From: Puniceicoccales bacterium
GTDB taxonomy: Bacteria > Verrucomicrobiota > Verrucomicrobiia > Opitutales > JAIRKQ01
Assembly (NCBI GenBank): GCA_031288455.1
Contig: JAITRI010000079.1
Coordinates: 1-8,072 of the forward strand
Direction of reading: 5' to 3'
Length of the DNA stretch: 8,072 bases
Shown: positions 1 through 7,115 of the stretch, one piece after another
Layout of the letters: each line of letters begins with the position of its first letter
How positions within the stretch are numbered: position 1 is the stretch's first letter
Position numbers and translations under genes: made by a program
The notes under the pieces: model-generated
Seen by the model: only the letters and a program-made list of their open reading frames with translations
The model's database searches: none
What the model was told of the DNA's origin: nothing

Positions 1-903
1 CTGCTTTCGGGTGGCGCAAAATTGCTCTGCAGTTCGGCGGTACACCTGGCGCGCAGATTTCCGGTGGTGGCGGGTGCAGCGGGAATATTTCTCGTGTCAA
101 TCGGAACGTCAGCGCCGGATCTCGTGTCGGCGGTGACGGCAATATTGTCCGATCAGCCGTGCATTTCGGTGGGAAATATTCTCGGCAGTAACTTCGCCAA
201 CTTGACGCTTGGATTTGGAGTTGCAGCGCTGGTGTCCCCATTTAAATGTTCGAAAAAAATTGCAAAGGTGGAATTCCCTCTTCTCCTCGCGCTGACGATA
301 CTATTCGTTTTATTTTGCCTGAGTGGCGGCATGTCACGGCGCAGCGGAATATTGTTTCTGGCGGCATTCGCGGCGTATCTATTTTTCACATTTTCCCAAA
401 AGCGTGCGAAATCCGAATGCGGCGGGAATGAGATTTTTATCCGCTGCTCCGAAACCTGGACGGCAAAAAAGGGCATTTGCGCCTTTGTGTTTTCCACCAT
501 TTTGCTCGCCTTCGGTGCGCATTTTGCCGTGAAATCATGCTGCCGAATGGCTGATTTTTTCGCGGTATCAAAAACATTCGTTGGATTCTCACTGGTTGCG
601 TTTGGCACAAGTGCGCCTGAGATTTTCGTCGTCACGGTGGCAGCCAAACACCATCGACACGACATCTGCTGCTGGAATATAGTCGGATCCAATCTGATAA
701 ATTTGATGCTAGTGGCTGGGATCTGCGCCACCGTGCGCCCCATATATTTGGCGGACATTAATTTTTTACCGGAAGCGCTAGCGCTGGTGTGCATAACGCT
801 AATAAGCTGCTGCATTTTCAGGACAAAAAAAATATTTAGCAGGGCATGCGGCATCGCATTCGTGGCGACATATTTGGTGGTCATGTTCGCGGCGAAAGGT
901 TAA
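1..903 (+). CDS. Sodium/calcium exchanger family (CaCA, YrbG-like) antiporter, 5' end cut off by the window
   Basis: An inner-membrane cation antiporter, expected to exchange Ca2+ for Na+ or H+. The frame is open from base 1 to the TAA at 901-903, giving 300 visible residues. Aligned by eye to E. coli YrbG (about 325 residues), roughly 15 N-terminal residues lie upstream, so the TTG at 22 is not a credible start. The two inverted alpha repeats are visible. Repeat 1 has GTSAPD (visible residues 35-40) and GNILGSN (58-64). Repeat 2 has GTSAPE (202-207) and WNIVGSN (225-231). Hydrophobic helices surround both, with a polar loop around 134-158 separating the halves. Two positions are odd: the acidic residue of repeat 1 is Asp where Glu is usual, and the glycine before Asn in repeat 2 is Trp. 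About 16 cysteines occur in 300 residues. An 8-A run lies at 825-832. Family assignment is firm; the transported ion is inferred. Confidence 0.87.
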   Translation: MLSGGAKLLCSSAVHLARRFPVVAGAAGIFLVSIGTSAPDLVSAVTAILSDQPCISVGNILGSNFANLTLGFGVAALVSPFKCSKKIAKVEFPLLLALTILFVLFCLSGGMSRRSGILFLAAFAAYLFFTFSQKRAKSECGGNEIFIRCSETWTAKKGICAFVFSTILLAFGAHFAVKSCCRMADFFAVSKTFVGFSLVAFGTSAPEIFVVTVAAKHHRHDICCWNIVGSNLINLMLVAGICATVRPIYLADINFLPEALALVCITLISCCIFRTKKIFSRACGIAFVATYLVVMFAAKG

Positions 904-1002
904 ATGTTCCCAAAACGTCTGCCGCTGCGCAGCGGATGTGGAAATGTGCCGCATTTGCTCTTGAAACTTGCGGGCAAAAAAACACCGTTTGCGCCATGGT
1001 AG
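904..1002 (+). CDS. Possible 32-residue leader peptide between antiporter and transketolase
   Basis: Directly after the antiporter TAA comes an ATG that opens 32 codons and stops at TAG 1000-1002. That stop overlaps the transketolase start at 996 by 7 bases (ATGGTAG). AAAGG at 895-899 lies four bases before the ATG and is the best-placed ribosome-binding-like site in the window. The predicted peptide is basic (six Lys/Arg, no Asp/Glu) and begins MFPKRLPLRS. I do not recognise it. An open run of this length is common by chance, and the frame is simply the antiporter frame continued past its stop. What favours it is the placement, which would suit translational coupling from the antiporter to transketolase. 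It could equally be untranslated leader. Confidence 0.22.
   Translation: MFPKRLPLRSGCGNVPHLLLKLAGKKTPFAPW
922..935. repeat. Perfect 14-base palindrome in the transketolase leader
   Basis: CCGCTGCGCAGCGG reads the same on both strands. As RNA it could form a 5-bp GC-rich stem with a 4-base loop. A second, weaker inverted repeat follows (AAATG 942-946 with CATTT 952-956). Both sit in the 92-base gap before the transketolase start. A dimeric regulator site or a small leader hairpin are both possible. There is no T-run after it, so it is not a standard intrinsic terminator. The palindrome is certain; any function is inferred. Confidence 0.5.
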
Positions 1003-2999
1003 TGGCAAAGCATTCCATTGACTATGAATCGCTGGTGTCCGCCGCAAACGAGTCACGCGGGATCATACTCGATGCGGTTGAGGCGGCGAATTCTGGACAT
1101 CTCGGCATGCCGCTGGGATGTGCCGAAATTGGAGCGGCGCTGTTCGGGCAGCTGTTGAATTTTGACGCGTCGCACCCAACATGGATAAATCGCGACCGCT
1201 TCATTCTGTCCGCCGGACACGGCAGCGCATTTCTCTACGCATGGCTGCACCTCGCCGGCTATGGAATTTCCATGGAGGACATGGGAAATTTCAGAAAATT
1301 TGGCAGCATCACGCCCGGACATCCAGAATTTAACGCGGCGCTTGGCATAGAGTGCACCACTGGTCCGCTTGGGCAGGGAGTGGCAAATGCGGTTGGCATG
1401 GCTCTGTCATGCAAAAAGCAAGCGGCACTATTTAATCGCGGGAGACGCAAAATCATCGACAATCGCGTCGTCTGCCTGTGCGGTGACGGGTGTCTGCAGG
1501 AGGGAGTCGCCAACGAAGCGTGTGCGCTGGCGGGACATTGGAAGCTGGATAATTTGCTAATAATTTTCGACGCAAACGGCATTACGATGGATGGGCGGCT
1601 GGAAAAATCGCAGACGGAGGATACGCCAAAAAAGTTCAAAGCCATCGGATTCGACGTTTTCGAGACAAATGGCAATGACCTGCGAGATTTCATGGGAACA
1701 TTTGAGCGGGCGAGGGCATCCTCCACCGGTCGCCCGAAATTGATAGTAGCCGACACAATCATCGGGCTCGGAATCGGAGAAGTCGCCGGCACGAGCGCGG
1801 CACACGGCGCATCGGGAACAAAGTTCATGGCGGAGGCGAAGCGGAAACTCGGCCTGCCACTGGAGAAATTTTTCATTTCCGAAAAAACTAGAAAATTTTT
1901 CGAAGACAGGAGGCGGCAGCGGCAGCGGAAATATTCCGAGTGGCTGAAAATATTCGACGCCTGGCGCGCGAAAAATCCGGATTTGGAGAAAATTTTTCTG
2001 AAAAATAGTGGCGCCAGTGCCCTCGACGGCTGCGAATTGTCCGACATCGCTCCAGCTGGAAAAATATCCACGCGCGCCGCAGCGGGTGCGATACTGCAAA
2101 AAGTCGCCGATCGCGACAGGCGCATCGTCACCGGCAGTGCGGATTTATTTTCCTCCACCTGCAATTGCATAGAAAATGGTGGAGATTTTTCGCGGGAAAA
2201 TCCGCTCGGGCGCAACATTTACTTCGGTGTGCGCGAACACGCCATGGCGGCCATCTCGAACGGAATTTCCTACGGCGGAATATTTCGTCCATCCTGCTCG
2301 ACATTTCTCGTATTTTCCGACTACATGCGCGCCGCAATGCGCGTCGCGGCACTGGCAAAACTTGGGACAATTTTCATACTGACGCACGACTCCATAGCGG
2401 TTGGGGAAGACGGCCCGACGCACCAGCCGGTGGAAACAATCGCCGCACTGCGCTGCATGCCGAATTTCGATGTGGTGCGCCCGGCCGACTTTTGGGAAAC
2501 CGTGGGAGCGTGGAAATTGGCACTTTCCAACGCAACGCGCCCGACGGCACTGATTCTGTCGAGGCAGGACCTGCCATCCATCGACACCGTTGACAGTGAA
2601 ACAAAGGTGCGCGGCGCATTGCGCGGCGCCTACGTGGCATATGGAGAGACGTGCCCACTGGAGCGCATAGTATTGGCATCCGGCAGTGAACTGCAGCTGG
2701 CAATTCAGGCGGCAAAACACTTCGCCGGGACGCGTGTGGTCTCCATGCCGTGCATGGAAGCATTCGAACGGCAGCCTGAGGAATACAGGGAGATGATCCT
2801 CCCAAAATCCTGTGGCGGGCGCATATCAATCGAGGCATCCGCCACGATGCCGTGGCACAGGTACGTCGGCCAAAACGGCATCGCCATTGGAGTGGATGAT
2901 TTTGGGTGCAGCGGACAAGCGTCTTCTGTAATGCACAAGTTCGGAATAACGTTGGAAAATTTGAAAAATTCCATAGTAAAACTTCCACCATTGCGGTGA
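996..2999 (+). CDS. tkt: Transketolase
   Basis: A cytosolic thiamine-diphosphate enzyme that moves two-carbon ketol units between sugar phosphates in the non-oxidative pentose phosphate pathway. The 667 residues match the usual length (E. coli TktA is 663). The N-terminal cofactor domain shows H35 in NSGHLGMPLG, H75 in HGS, H109 in TPGHP, the GDG motif at 163-165 and N194, the last two binding Mg2+ and diphosphate. H270 lies in the AHG motif. The pyrimidine domain has R360, S387, the catalytic glutamate E414 in GVREHAM, H464, D472, H476 and R523. The C-terminal domain runs from about 540. All catalytic and substrate-contact positions I could align are kept. The ATG at 996 was chosen because the frame upstream runs into the antiporter gene and because it gives the normal N-terminus; no Shine-Dalgarno precedes it. 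A basic patch around residues 305-312 (RRRQRQRK) comes from a GCGGCA-type repeat at 1911-1928. Confidence 0.97.
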   Translation: MVVAKHSIDYESLVSAANESRGIILDAVEAANSGHLGMPLGCAEIGAALFGQLLNFDASHPTWINRDRFILSAGHGSAFLYAWLHLAGYGISMEDMGNFRKFGSITPGHPEFNAALGIECTTGPLGQGVANAVGMALSCKKQAALFNRGRRKIIDNRVVCLCGDGCLQEGVANEACALAGHWKLDNLLIIFDANGITMDGRLEKSQTEDTPKKFKAIGFDVFETNGNDLRDFMGTFERARASSTGRPKLIVADTIIGLGIGEVAGTSAAHGASGTKFMAEAKRKLGLPLEKFFISEKTRKFFEDRRRQRQRKYSEWLKIFDAWRAKNPDLEKIFLKNSGASALDGCELSDIAPAGKISTRAAAGAILQKVADRDRRIVTGSADLFSSTCNCIENGGDFSRENPLGRNIYFGVREHAMAAISNGISYGGIFRPSCSTFLVFSDYMRAAMRVAALAKLGTIFILTHDSIAVGEDGPTHQPVETIAALRCMPNFDVVRPADFWETVGAWKLALSNATRPTALILSRQDLPSIDTVDSETKVRGALRGAYVAYGETCPLERIVLASGSELQLAIQAAKHFAGTRVVSMPCMEAFERQPEEYREMILPKSCGGRISIEASATMPWHRYVGQNGIAIGVDDFGCSGQASSVMHKFGITLENLKNSIVKLPPLR

Positions 3000-3016
3000 T
3001 ACCGCCCTAATATTCT

Positions 3017-5983
3017 ATGCGGAAACTGAAAATTTTACTGGTGCTGTTTTGCGTTGCGGTCGTGGCGGCGGTCGCGGCGATCAGAACACCCGCCGTGCAG
3101 AGAGCGTTTCTTCTGCGCCACATGAGGAAGCATTTCAGTGACGTGCGCGTGGGACGTGTGTCGATTGGTTCAAATCTCGCCAAAATAAAAAATATTGCAT
3201 TCTCCTGCGGCGACGTGGAGTTTAACGTTCCGGACATTACCGCCACGTGGTCACTGCGGGAATTTATATTTTCAGGAGAATTGAAGCTGCGAGACGTAGC
3301 GGTGGACGGGCTGTTTATGAATTATATGCCGCGCAACGACGGCGGAGTGTCGCTTAAAAATACTCCACCCAATGCAATGGTGCGCAACCTGTGCGAGCGC
3401 ATAAAAAATTCACTGCTGCACGCGTATGCGGTCACCAGCGTCTTCAAACACCCAAAACTTCCGGTGCCGATTACCATGGAACGCCTCACGGTGCATGGAG
3501 TAATTGGGCTCAATGAGTACATCGTCATCGGTGCCACCCTAGAAGGTACAGATTTTGGGCCGCTGAATACATCCATCCTCAAGATAGATGCCGGCGTCGA
3601 CATCGGCCCAGGCATGGATTGTAAACTGAAGCTGCAGGTGGATGGAGAAATAAAAATTTTCCAGGAGCAGGATGGGCTGCTGAGTGACATTGCGGTGGAC
3701 ATCAACTGCAAAATTTTCAACCAAAGTGGAAATGCGCTAAGGACGCTGAATGCCACTTTCAGCTCGGAGGTGGCCGATGCGGAGAATCTATACAAATTCA
3801 CGCTGAGTGATGCCACGGAAGGCACCTCCATCTGCTGCGCCAAGGCAAGATTGGACAAGAATGAGCAAAAATTATTCGTCGAGAGTGACCAAAAGCTGGA
3901 GGCTTCACTTCTGGAGGAATTTTCGTGGAAAAGTACGCTGCCGAATGTGTCAATTGCGTCGAGGTTGAGCGGCGAATTTGAATTTGAGTCGTGGAATGGC
4001 ATGCTAAAATGTTCATCGGAGACCACATTTCCCCATGAAATGGTGAATGACTTCATGCCGTCGCTGAAATCAAATCTGACGATGACGGCGGATTTTGTTC
4101 TGCGGATGAAAAGTGGAGTCCTCTCCATAAATTCATTCGAGGCAATTTGCAACGATTCCAAAGACTCGCTGAAAATTTTGCTCTACGCCGTGGATCCGAT
4201 CATAGTCTGGGATAAATTTTCCGGCTATCTCGCCGAGAAAAATATTTTTAATGCCGGAAGGTCCCTGATGAAAATAGTGGTCGAGGACTTCAATGTGAAG
4301 TTTCTTTTCAGGGACAAATCTCGGATGAAATTTGAGGCGCTGGCGACCGGACAATTTGATGTTTTCGCAAAAAATGGTGCATTTTTCGTGAAATCCTATG
4401 AGGATACTGCGATGCTGCTGCGCGACTGTAGCGTTAGCAAGTTGTCAAAAAAGTACTTCGACGGCTTGGAAATATCATGCGGCGTAAATCTTAGCGTATC
4501 CGATAAAATATGCATCGATTTCAACAATGTCTCCGTAAAAAATCGCAGCGGCGAGGAGATTTTCGACGGAACAGTTGGAATTGCCTATGCCAATGCCGAT
4601 GCCGCCTACTCCATCAATTGCTACTCGGTCACGCAAATGGACAAGCTGTGCCAGCTGCCATTTTTCCCCCACGATGTTGCCGTCAATTCCGGCGTGTTTT
4701 CCGGAAATATTTCCTACGGAAGGACGCCCGATACAACCGAAATCAACTGCGACGTGAAATTCAAGGAATTGAAAATTAATGGCAGTAAAATCCCGATGGA
4801 AGGGGAATGCGTCGCGTCATTTTACAATTCCCCAGAAAAAATATCGTCCGATGTTGACGTCAACCTGAGCGGTGAAAAACTAACGTCGGTGCACTATGCG
4901 TTGGATGGGGACAAAGATTACCCGTCGAAAACCGACCTGCAATTCAGCATGCGCGGAGATGCAATATCCATTCCGGATTTGATGAGAATTGAGAAATTGC
5001 TGCTGGGATTCCTTGGAACCTATGGCAATAGGATGCTGTCGCACATAGAATTCATGCTGAGCGGAGAGAGCGAGGAATATTTCTACGCGGATCGCGCCAG
5101 TAAAAAACAAGTGGCGAGGTGGTCAGACATCGGAGGGCACGTCGCCATCGGCATTGGGAAAATTTTTGCATCGGACTCGTTGGAAATAGACAATTTCGAA
5201 TGCCTCTGCTCCATAGGCGAGGACAAAATCGATCTGAAAACGATCGATTTTTACGTGGCAGGATCTCCCTTCAGCTTGAATGCGAAACTGGAATATGCCA
5301 CCGGGAAACAGAAAAATCCATACAGCTTTTCCGCCTCCGGAAAGTTTGACATGCTCGACATCGGGAAAATTTGCACGGCACTGGACCCGTCCACCGATGC
5401 GATTGTGGAGGGATCCGGGCGAATGTCGCTGCAGTTGTCGTCCGCAGGGGATGACGTGATCGGCGCCGCGGAATCCGTCCAGTGGAATCTTAGCATTGAC
5501 TGCGTCGATGGAATTCTTCGGCTGAAAAATCTGCTGAATGACAGGTGGAAAATTGCCATGGAAACAATGATTGCCAACAGCAACGTCGCAGCATTCAGAG
5601 ATGAAAATTTTTCACCGATGGCGGCTCTGCTGGAGGAGTCCGAGCGCGTGAAATACAACACCATAAAGGCGCGCATTTCGCGCGATAAAAAATTGGACAT
5701 TGTGATTAATTCGCTCAGCGTGAATGGTCCAAGCGTGATTGTTGAAGCAAGCGGAAAAGCGACCTATTCCAGGCAGCCCGACTGGAGAGATTATCCCATT
5801 TCCATTGACGCCAAAATCGAACTCGCCGGCAGGCTGAGAGAAATCATCGGGAGACTTGGACTGATAACCGATAGGCAGCGGAATTCGGAATATGTCCAAG
5901 GGCCGAAGGTTATCATTAGAGGGACTATGCGGCGGCCACATTTTTCCGACGCTGCGACGACGATGCATTTTCCATTTAGATGA
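3017..5983 (+). CDS. AsmA/TamB-like membrane-anchored periplasmic protein
   Basis: A 988-residue protein probably anchored in the inner membrane with most of its mass in the periplasm. Residues about 5-22 form one hydrophobic helix after a basic start (MRKLK). The next block, through about residue 105, has the layout of TamB/AsmA N-termini: a short helix, then 'VRVGRVSIG...LAKIKNI', a segment like 'TWSLREFIFSGELKLRDVAVDGL', and alternating hydrophobic strands. The middle is long and beta-rich, with repeated strand-turn units and no enzyme motif. The C-terminal block from about 800 ends with 'IIRGTMRRPHFSD', resembling AsmA-type C-termini. Known family members help build or transport lipids and proteins of the outer membrane, some as lipid-conducting grooves, so an envelope lipid role is inferred. 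E. coli TamB is about 1259 residues and AsmA about 617, so the subfamily is unclear. About 20 cysteines is unusual for an exported protein. It starts 17 bases after the tkt stop, with no Shine-Dalgarno. Confidence 0.75.
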   Translation: MRKLKILLVLFCVAVVAAVAAIRTPAVQRAFLLRHMRKHFSDVRVGRVSIGSNLAKIKNIAFSCGDVEFNVPDITATWSLREFIFSGELKLRDVAVDGLFMNYMPRNDGGVSLKNTPPNAMVRNLCERIKNSLLHAYAVTSVFKHPKLPVPITMERLTVHGVIGLNEYIVIGATLEGTDFGPLNTSILKIDAGVDIGPGMDCKLKLQVDGEIKIFQEQDGLLSDIAVDINCKIFNQSGNALRTLNATFSSEVADAENLYKFTLSDATEGTSICCAKARLDKNEQKLFVESDQKLEASLLEEFSWKSTLPNVSIASRLSGEFEFESWNGMLKCSSETTFPHEMVNDFMPSLKSNLTMTADFVLRMKSGVLSINSFEAICNDSKDSLKILLYAVDPIIVWDKFSGYLAEKNIFNAGRSLMKIVVEDFNVKFLFRDKSRMKFEALATGQFDVFAKNGAFFVKSYEDTAMLLRDCSVSKLSKKYFDGLEISCGVNLSVSDKICIDFNNVSVKNRSGEEIFDGTVGIAYANADAAYSINCYSVTQMDKLCQLPFFPHDVAVNSGVFSGNISYGRTPDTTEINCDVKFKELKINGSKIPMEGECVASFYNSPEKISSDVDVNLSGEKLTSVHYALDGDKDYPSKTDLQFSMRGDAISIPDLMRIEKLLLGFLGTYGNRMLSHIEFMLSGESEEYFYADRASKKQVARWSDIGGHVAIGIGKIFASDSLEIDNFECLCSIGEDKIDLKTIDFYVAGSPFSLNAKLEYATGKQKNPYSFSASGKFDMLDIGKICTALDPSTDAIVEGSGRMSLQLSSAGDDVIGAAESVQWNLSIDCVDGILRLKNLLNDRWKIAMETMIANSNVAAFRDENFSPMAALLEESERVKYNTIKARISRDKKLDIVINSLSVNGPSVIVEASGKATYSRQPDWRDYPISIDAKIELAGRLREIIGRLGLITDRQRNSEYVQGPKVIIRGTMRRPHFSDAATTMHFPFR

Positions 5984-6039
5984 GCGCGATTTTCCACGGC
6001 GGAAAATTTGTGATTTGCAAAGCGTTGGAATTTGAATAG
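5980..6039 (+). CDS. Possible 19-residue micro-ORF coupled to the preceding stop
   Basis: ATGA at 5980-5983 overlaps the stop of the AsmA/TamB-like gene, the classic arrangement for coupled translation. It opens 19 codons (starting MSAIFHGGKF) to the TAG at 6037-6039. A further 7-codon ORF starts at 6045 (MASNLEF, stop 6066-6068), four bases before the ruvB ATG. I recognise neither. Runs this short arise easily by chance, so support is only positional: it mirrors the 904-1002 ORF in the other long gap. Confidence 0.15.
   Translation: MSAIFHGGKFVICKALEFE
5989..6007. repeat. Short inverted repeat just after the AsmA/TamB-like gene
   Basis: ATTTTCC (5989-5995) pairs perfectly with GGAAAAT (6001-6007) around the loop ACGGC. 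The stem is only 7 bp and AT-rich, and is followed by TTGTGATTTG rather than a clean T-run. If it acts at all it would be a weak terminator or an mRNA 3'-end stabiliser between the AsmA/TamB-like gene and ruvB. Confidence 0.3.
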
Positions 6040-6051
6040 TTGCCATGGCAA
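6040..6051. repeat. Perfect 12-base palindrome upstream of ruvB
   Basis: TTGCCATGGCAA is its own reverse complement and ends 21 bases before the ruvB start at 6073. The position would suit an operator or a structure affecting ruvB translation. I could not identify a convincing -35/-10 promoter nearby, and it does not match the LexA box of any group I can recall with certainty. Palindromes of this size occasionally arise by chance. Confidence 0.4.
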
Positions 6052-6072
6052 GTAATCTGGAATTTTAGGGCG

Positions 6073-7113
6073 ATGATTCAGGAGCCAAAACCGAGCATTC
6101 CACAGATGCTCAATGCGAAAAATGATGCCGCGGAACAGTCGCTGCGGCCATCTGACTTTGCGAATTTTGTCGGGCAGAATAAGACGGTGGAGCGGTTGAA
6201 AATCATGACCGGTGCCGCGAGAAAACGCGGGGAGTCGCTGAGCCATATTCTGCTGAGTGGATCCCCTGGACTTGGCAAAACCACGCTGGCGATGATACTC
6301 GGCGAGGAAATGGGCAGCGGCGTCCGCATAACCTCGGGCCCAGTCATAGAAAAAGCGGGAGATTTGGCGGGACTGCTCACGAGTCTCGAGGTGAACGATA
6401 TTCTGTTCATCGATGAAATTCACCGCGTGCCGAAAACGGTCGAGGAATATTTGTATTCCGCCATGGAAGATTTTCGCATCGACATAATGATCGGACAGGG
6501 GCCGAATGCCAGGAGCGTCAGCTTGACGCTGCCGAAATTCACACTGGTTGGGGCGACGACGCGGACCGGATTGTTGAGTGCGCCGCTGCGCAGTAGATTT
6601 ACGCTGCAGACGCGTCTGGACTACTACTCCGGCGAAGATCTGACAAGGATCATAGTGCGCAGCGCAAAGCTGCTGGCGTTCGACATCGACATCGATTCGG
6701 CGCATGAAATAGCCAGCCGATCCCGTGGTACGCCGCGCATTGCCAATAATCTGCTGAAATTCGTCCGCGACTTCGTGCAGCAGAAGGGCCTCGCGCGTGT
6801 GTCAAAAAATGTCGCTAGGACAGCCCTGGAGATGCTGGAAATCGACGCCAATGGATTGGATGAAATGGACAAAAAAATACTGCTGTGCATGGCGCAAAAT
6901 TACGGAGGAGGCCCCGTTGGGTTCGGCACCGTTGCGGTCGCCGTCGGAGAGGATCTGCAGACCGTCGAAGAGGTGCACGAGCCGTATCTAATAACGGAGG
7001 GATACATCCAGAGGACGGCGCAGGGGAGAGTGCTCACGAGCAGAGGCTGGCAAAAAGTCGGAATCGAGCAATCGGGATCCCATTCTCCAATGCAGCGCAA
7101 TCTTTCCCTTTAA
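6073..7113 (+). CDS. ruvB: Holliday junction branch migration ATPase RuvB
   Basis: The hexameric AAA+ motor of the RuvABC complex, which drives branch migration of Holliday junctions in recombinational repair. The 346 residues fit the family (E. coli 336). Visible motifs in order are Walker A GSPGLGKT (63-70), the RuvB signature RITSGPVIEKAGDLAGLL (85-102), Walker B LFIDEIH (111-117), YLYSAMED (126-133), sensor 1 GATTR (160-164), the arginine-finger segment PLRSRF (171-176), sensor 2 RGTPRIANNLL (218-228), and a C-terminal winged-helix domain from about 256 with GGGPVGFGTVA and EPYLITEGYIQRT. Walker A has Ser where most RuvB have Pro (GPPGLGKT); Lys and Thr are intact. The ATG at 6073 is preferred over an in-frame TTG at 6040 and an ATG at 6106. 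AGGG at 6067-6070 lies only two bases before it, too close for a normal ribosome site. No ruvA or ruvC is in the window. Confidence 0.98.
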   Translation: MIQEPKPSIPQMLNAKNDAAEQSLRPSDFANFVGQNKTVERLKIMTGAARKRGESLSHILLSGSPGLGKTTLAMILGEEMGSGVRITSGPVIEKAGDLAGLLTSLEVNDILFIDEIHRVPKTVEEYLYSAMEDFRIDIMIGQGPNARSVSLTLPKFTLVGATTRTGLLSAPLRSRFTLQTRLDYYSGEDLTRIIVRSAKLLAFDIDIDSAHEIASRSRGTPRIANNLLKFVRDFVQQKGLARVSKNVARTALEMLEIDANGLDEMDKKILLCMAQNYGGGPVGFGTVAVAVGEDLQTVEEVHEPYLITEGYIQRTAQGRVLTSRGWQKVGIEQSGSHSPMQRNLSL

Positions 7114-7115
7114 AT

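Noticed and set aside
846..995. Longer transketolase starting at 846 or 936
   Set aside because: The 846 start would overlap the antiporter end by 58 bases, and the added residues have no counterpart in transketolases. The 996 start gives the normal family length.
1259..2218. 319-codon open frame on the minus strand inside transketolase
   Set aside because: It is fully antisense to an unmistakable transketolase, the translation is Ser/Pro/Arg-rich with no recognisable motif, and such shadows follow from the codon bias of the real gene.
3322..4161. 279-codon minus-strand open frame in the AsmA/TamB-like gene
   Set aside because: Ser-rich shadow translation without motifs; the + strand frame is continuous over 988 codons with a membrane anchor and family-like ends.
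6015..6058. Possible promoter upstream of ruvB (TTGCAA or TTGGAA with weak -10 words)
   Set aside because: Spacings of about 13 or 22 bases and poor -10 matches do not support a promoter call.
5791..6705. 304-codon minus-strand open frame across the AsmA/TamB-like gene and ruvB
   Set aside because: It runs antisense through conserved RuvB motifs and an intergenic gap, with a Gln/Arg/His-rich translation and no domain.
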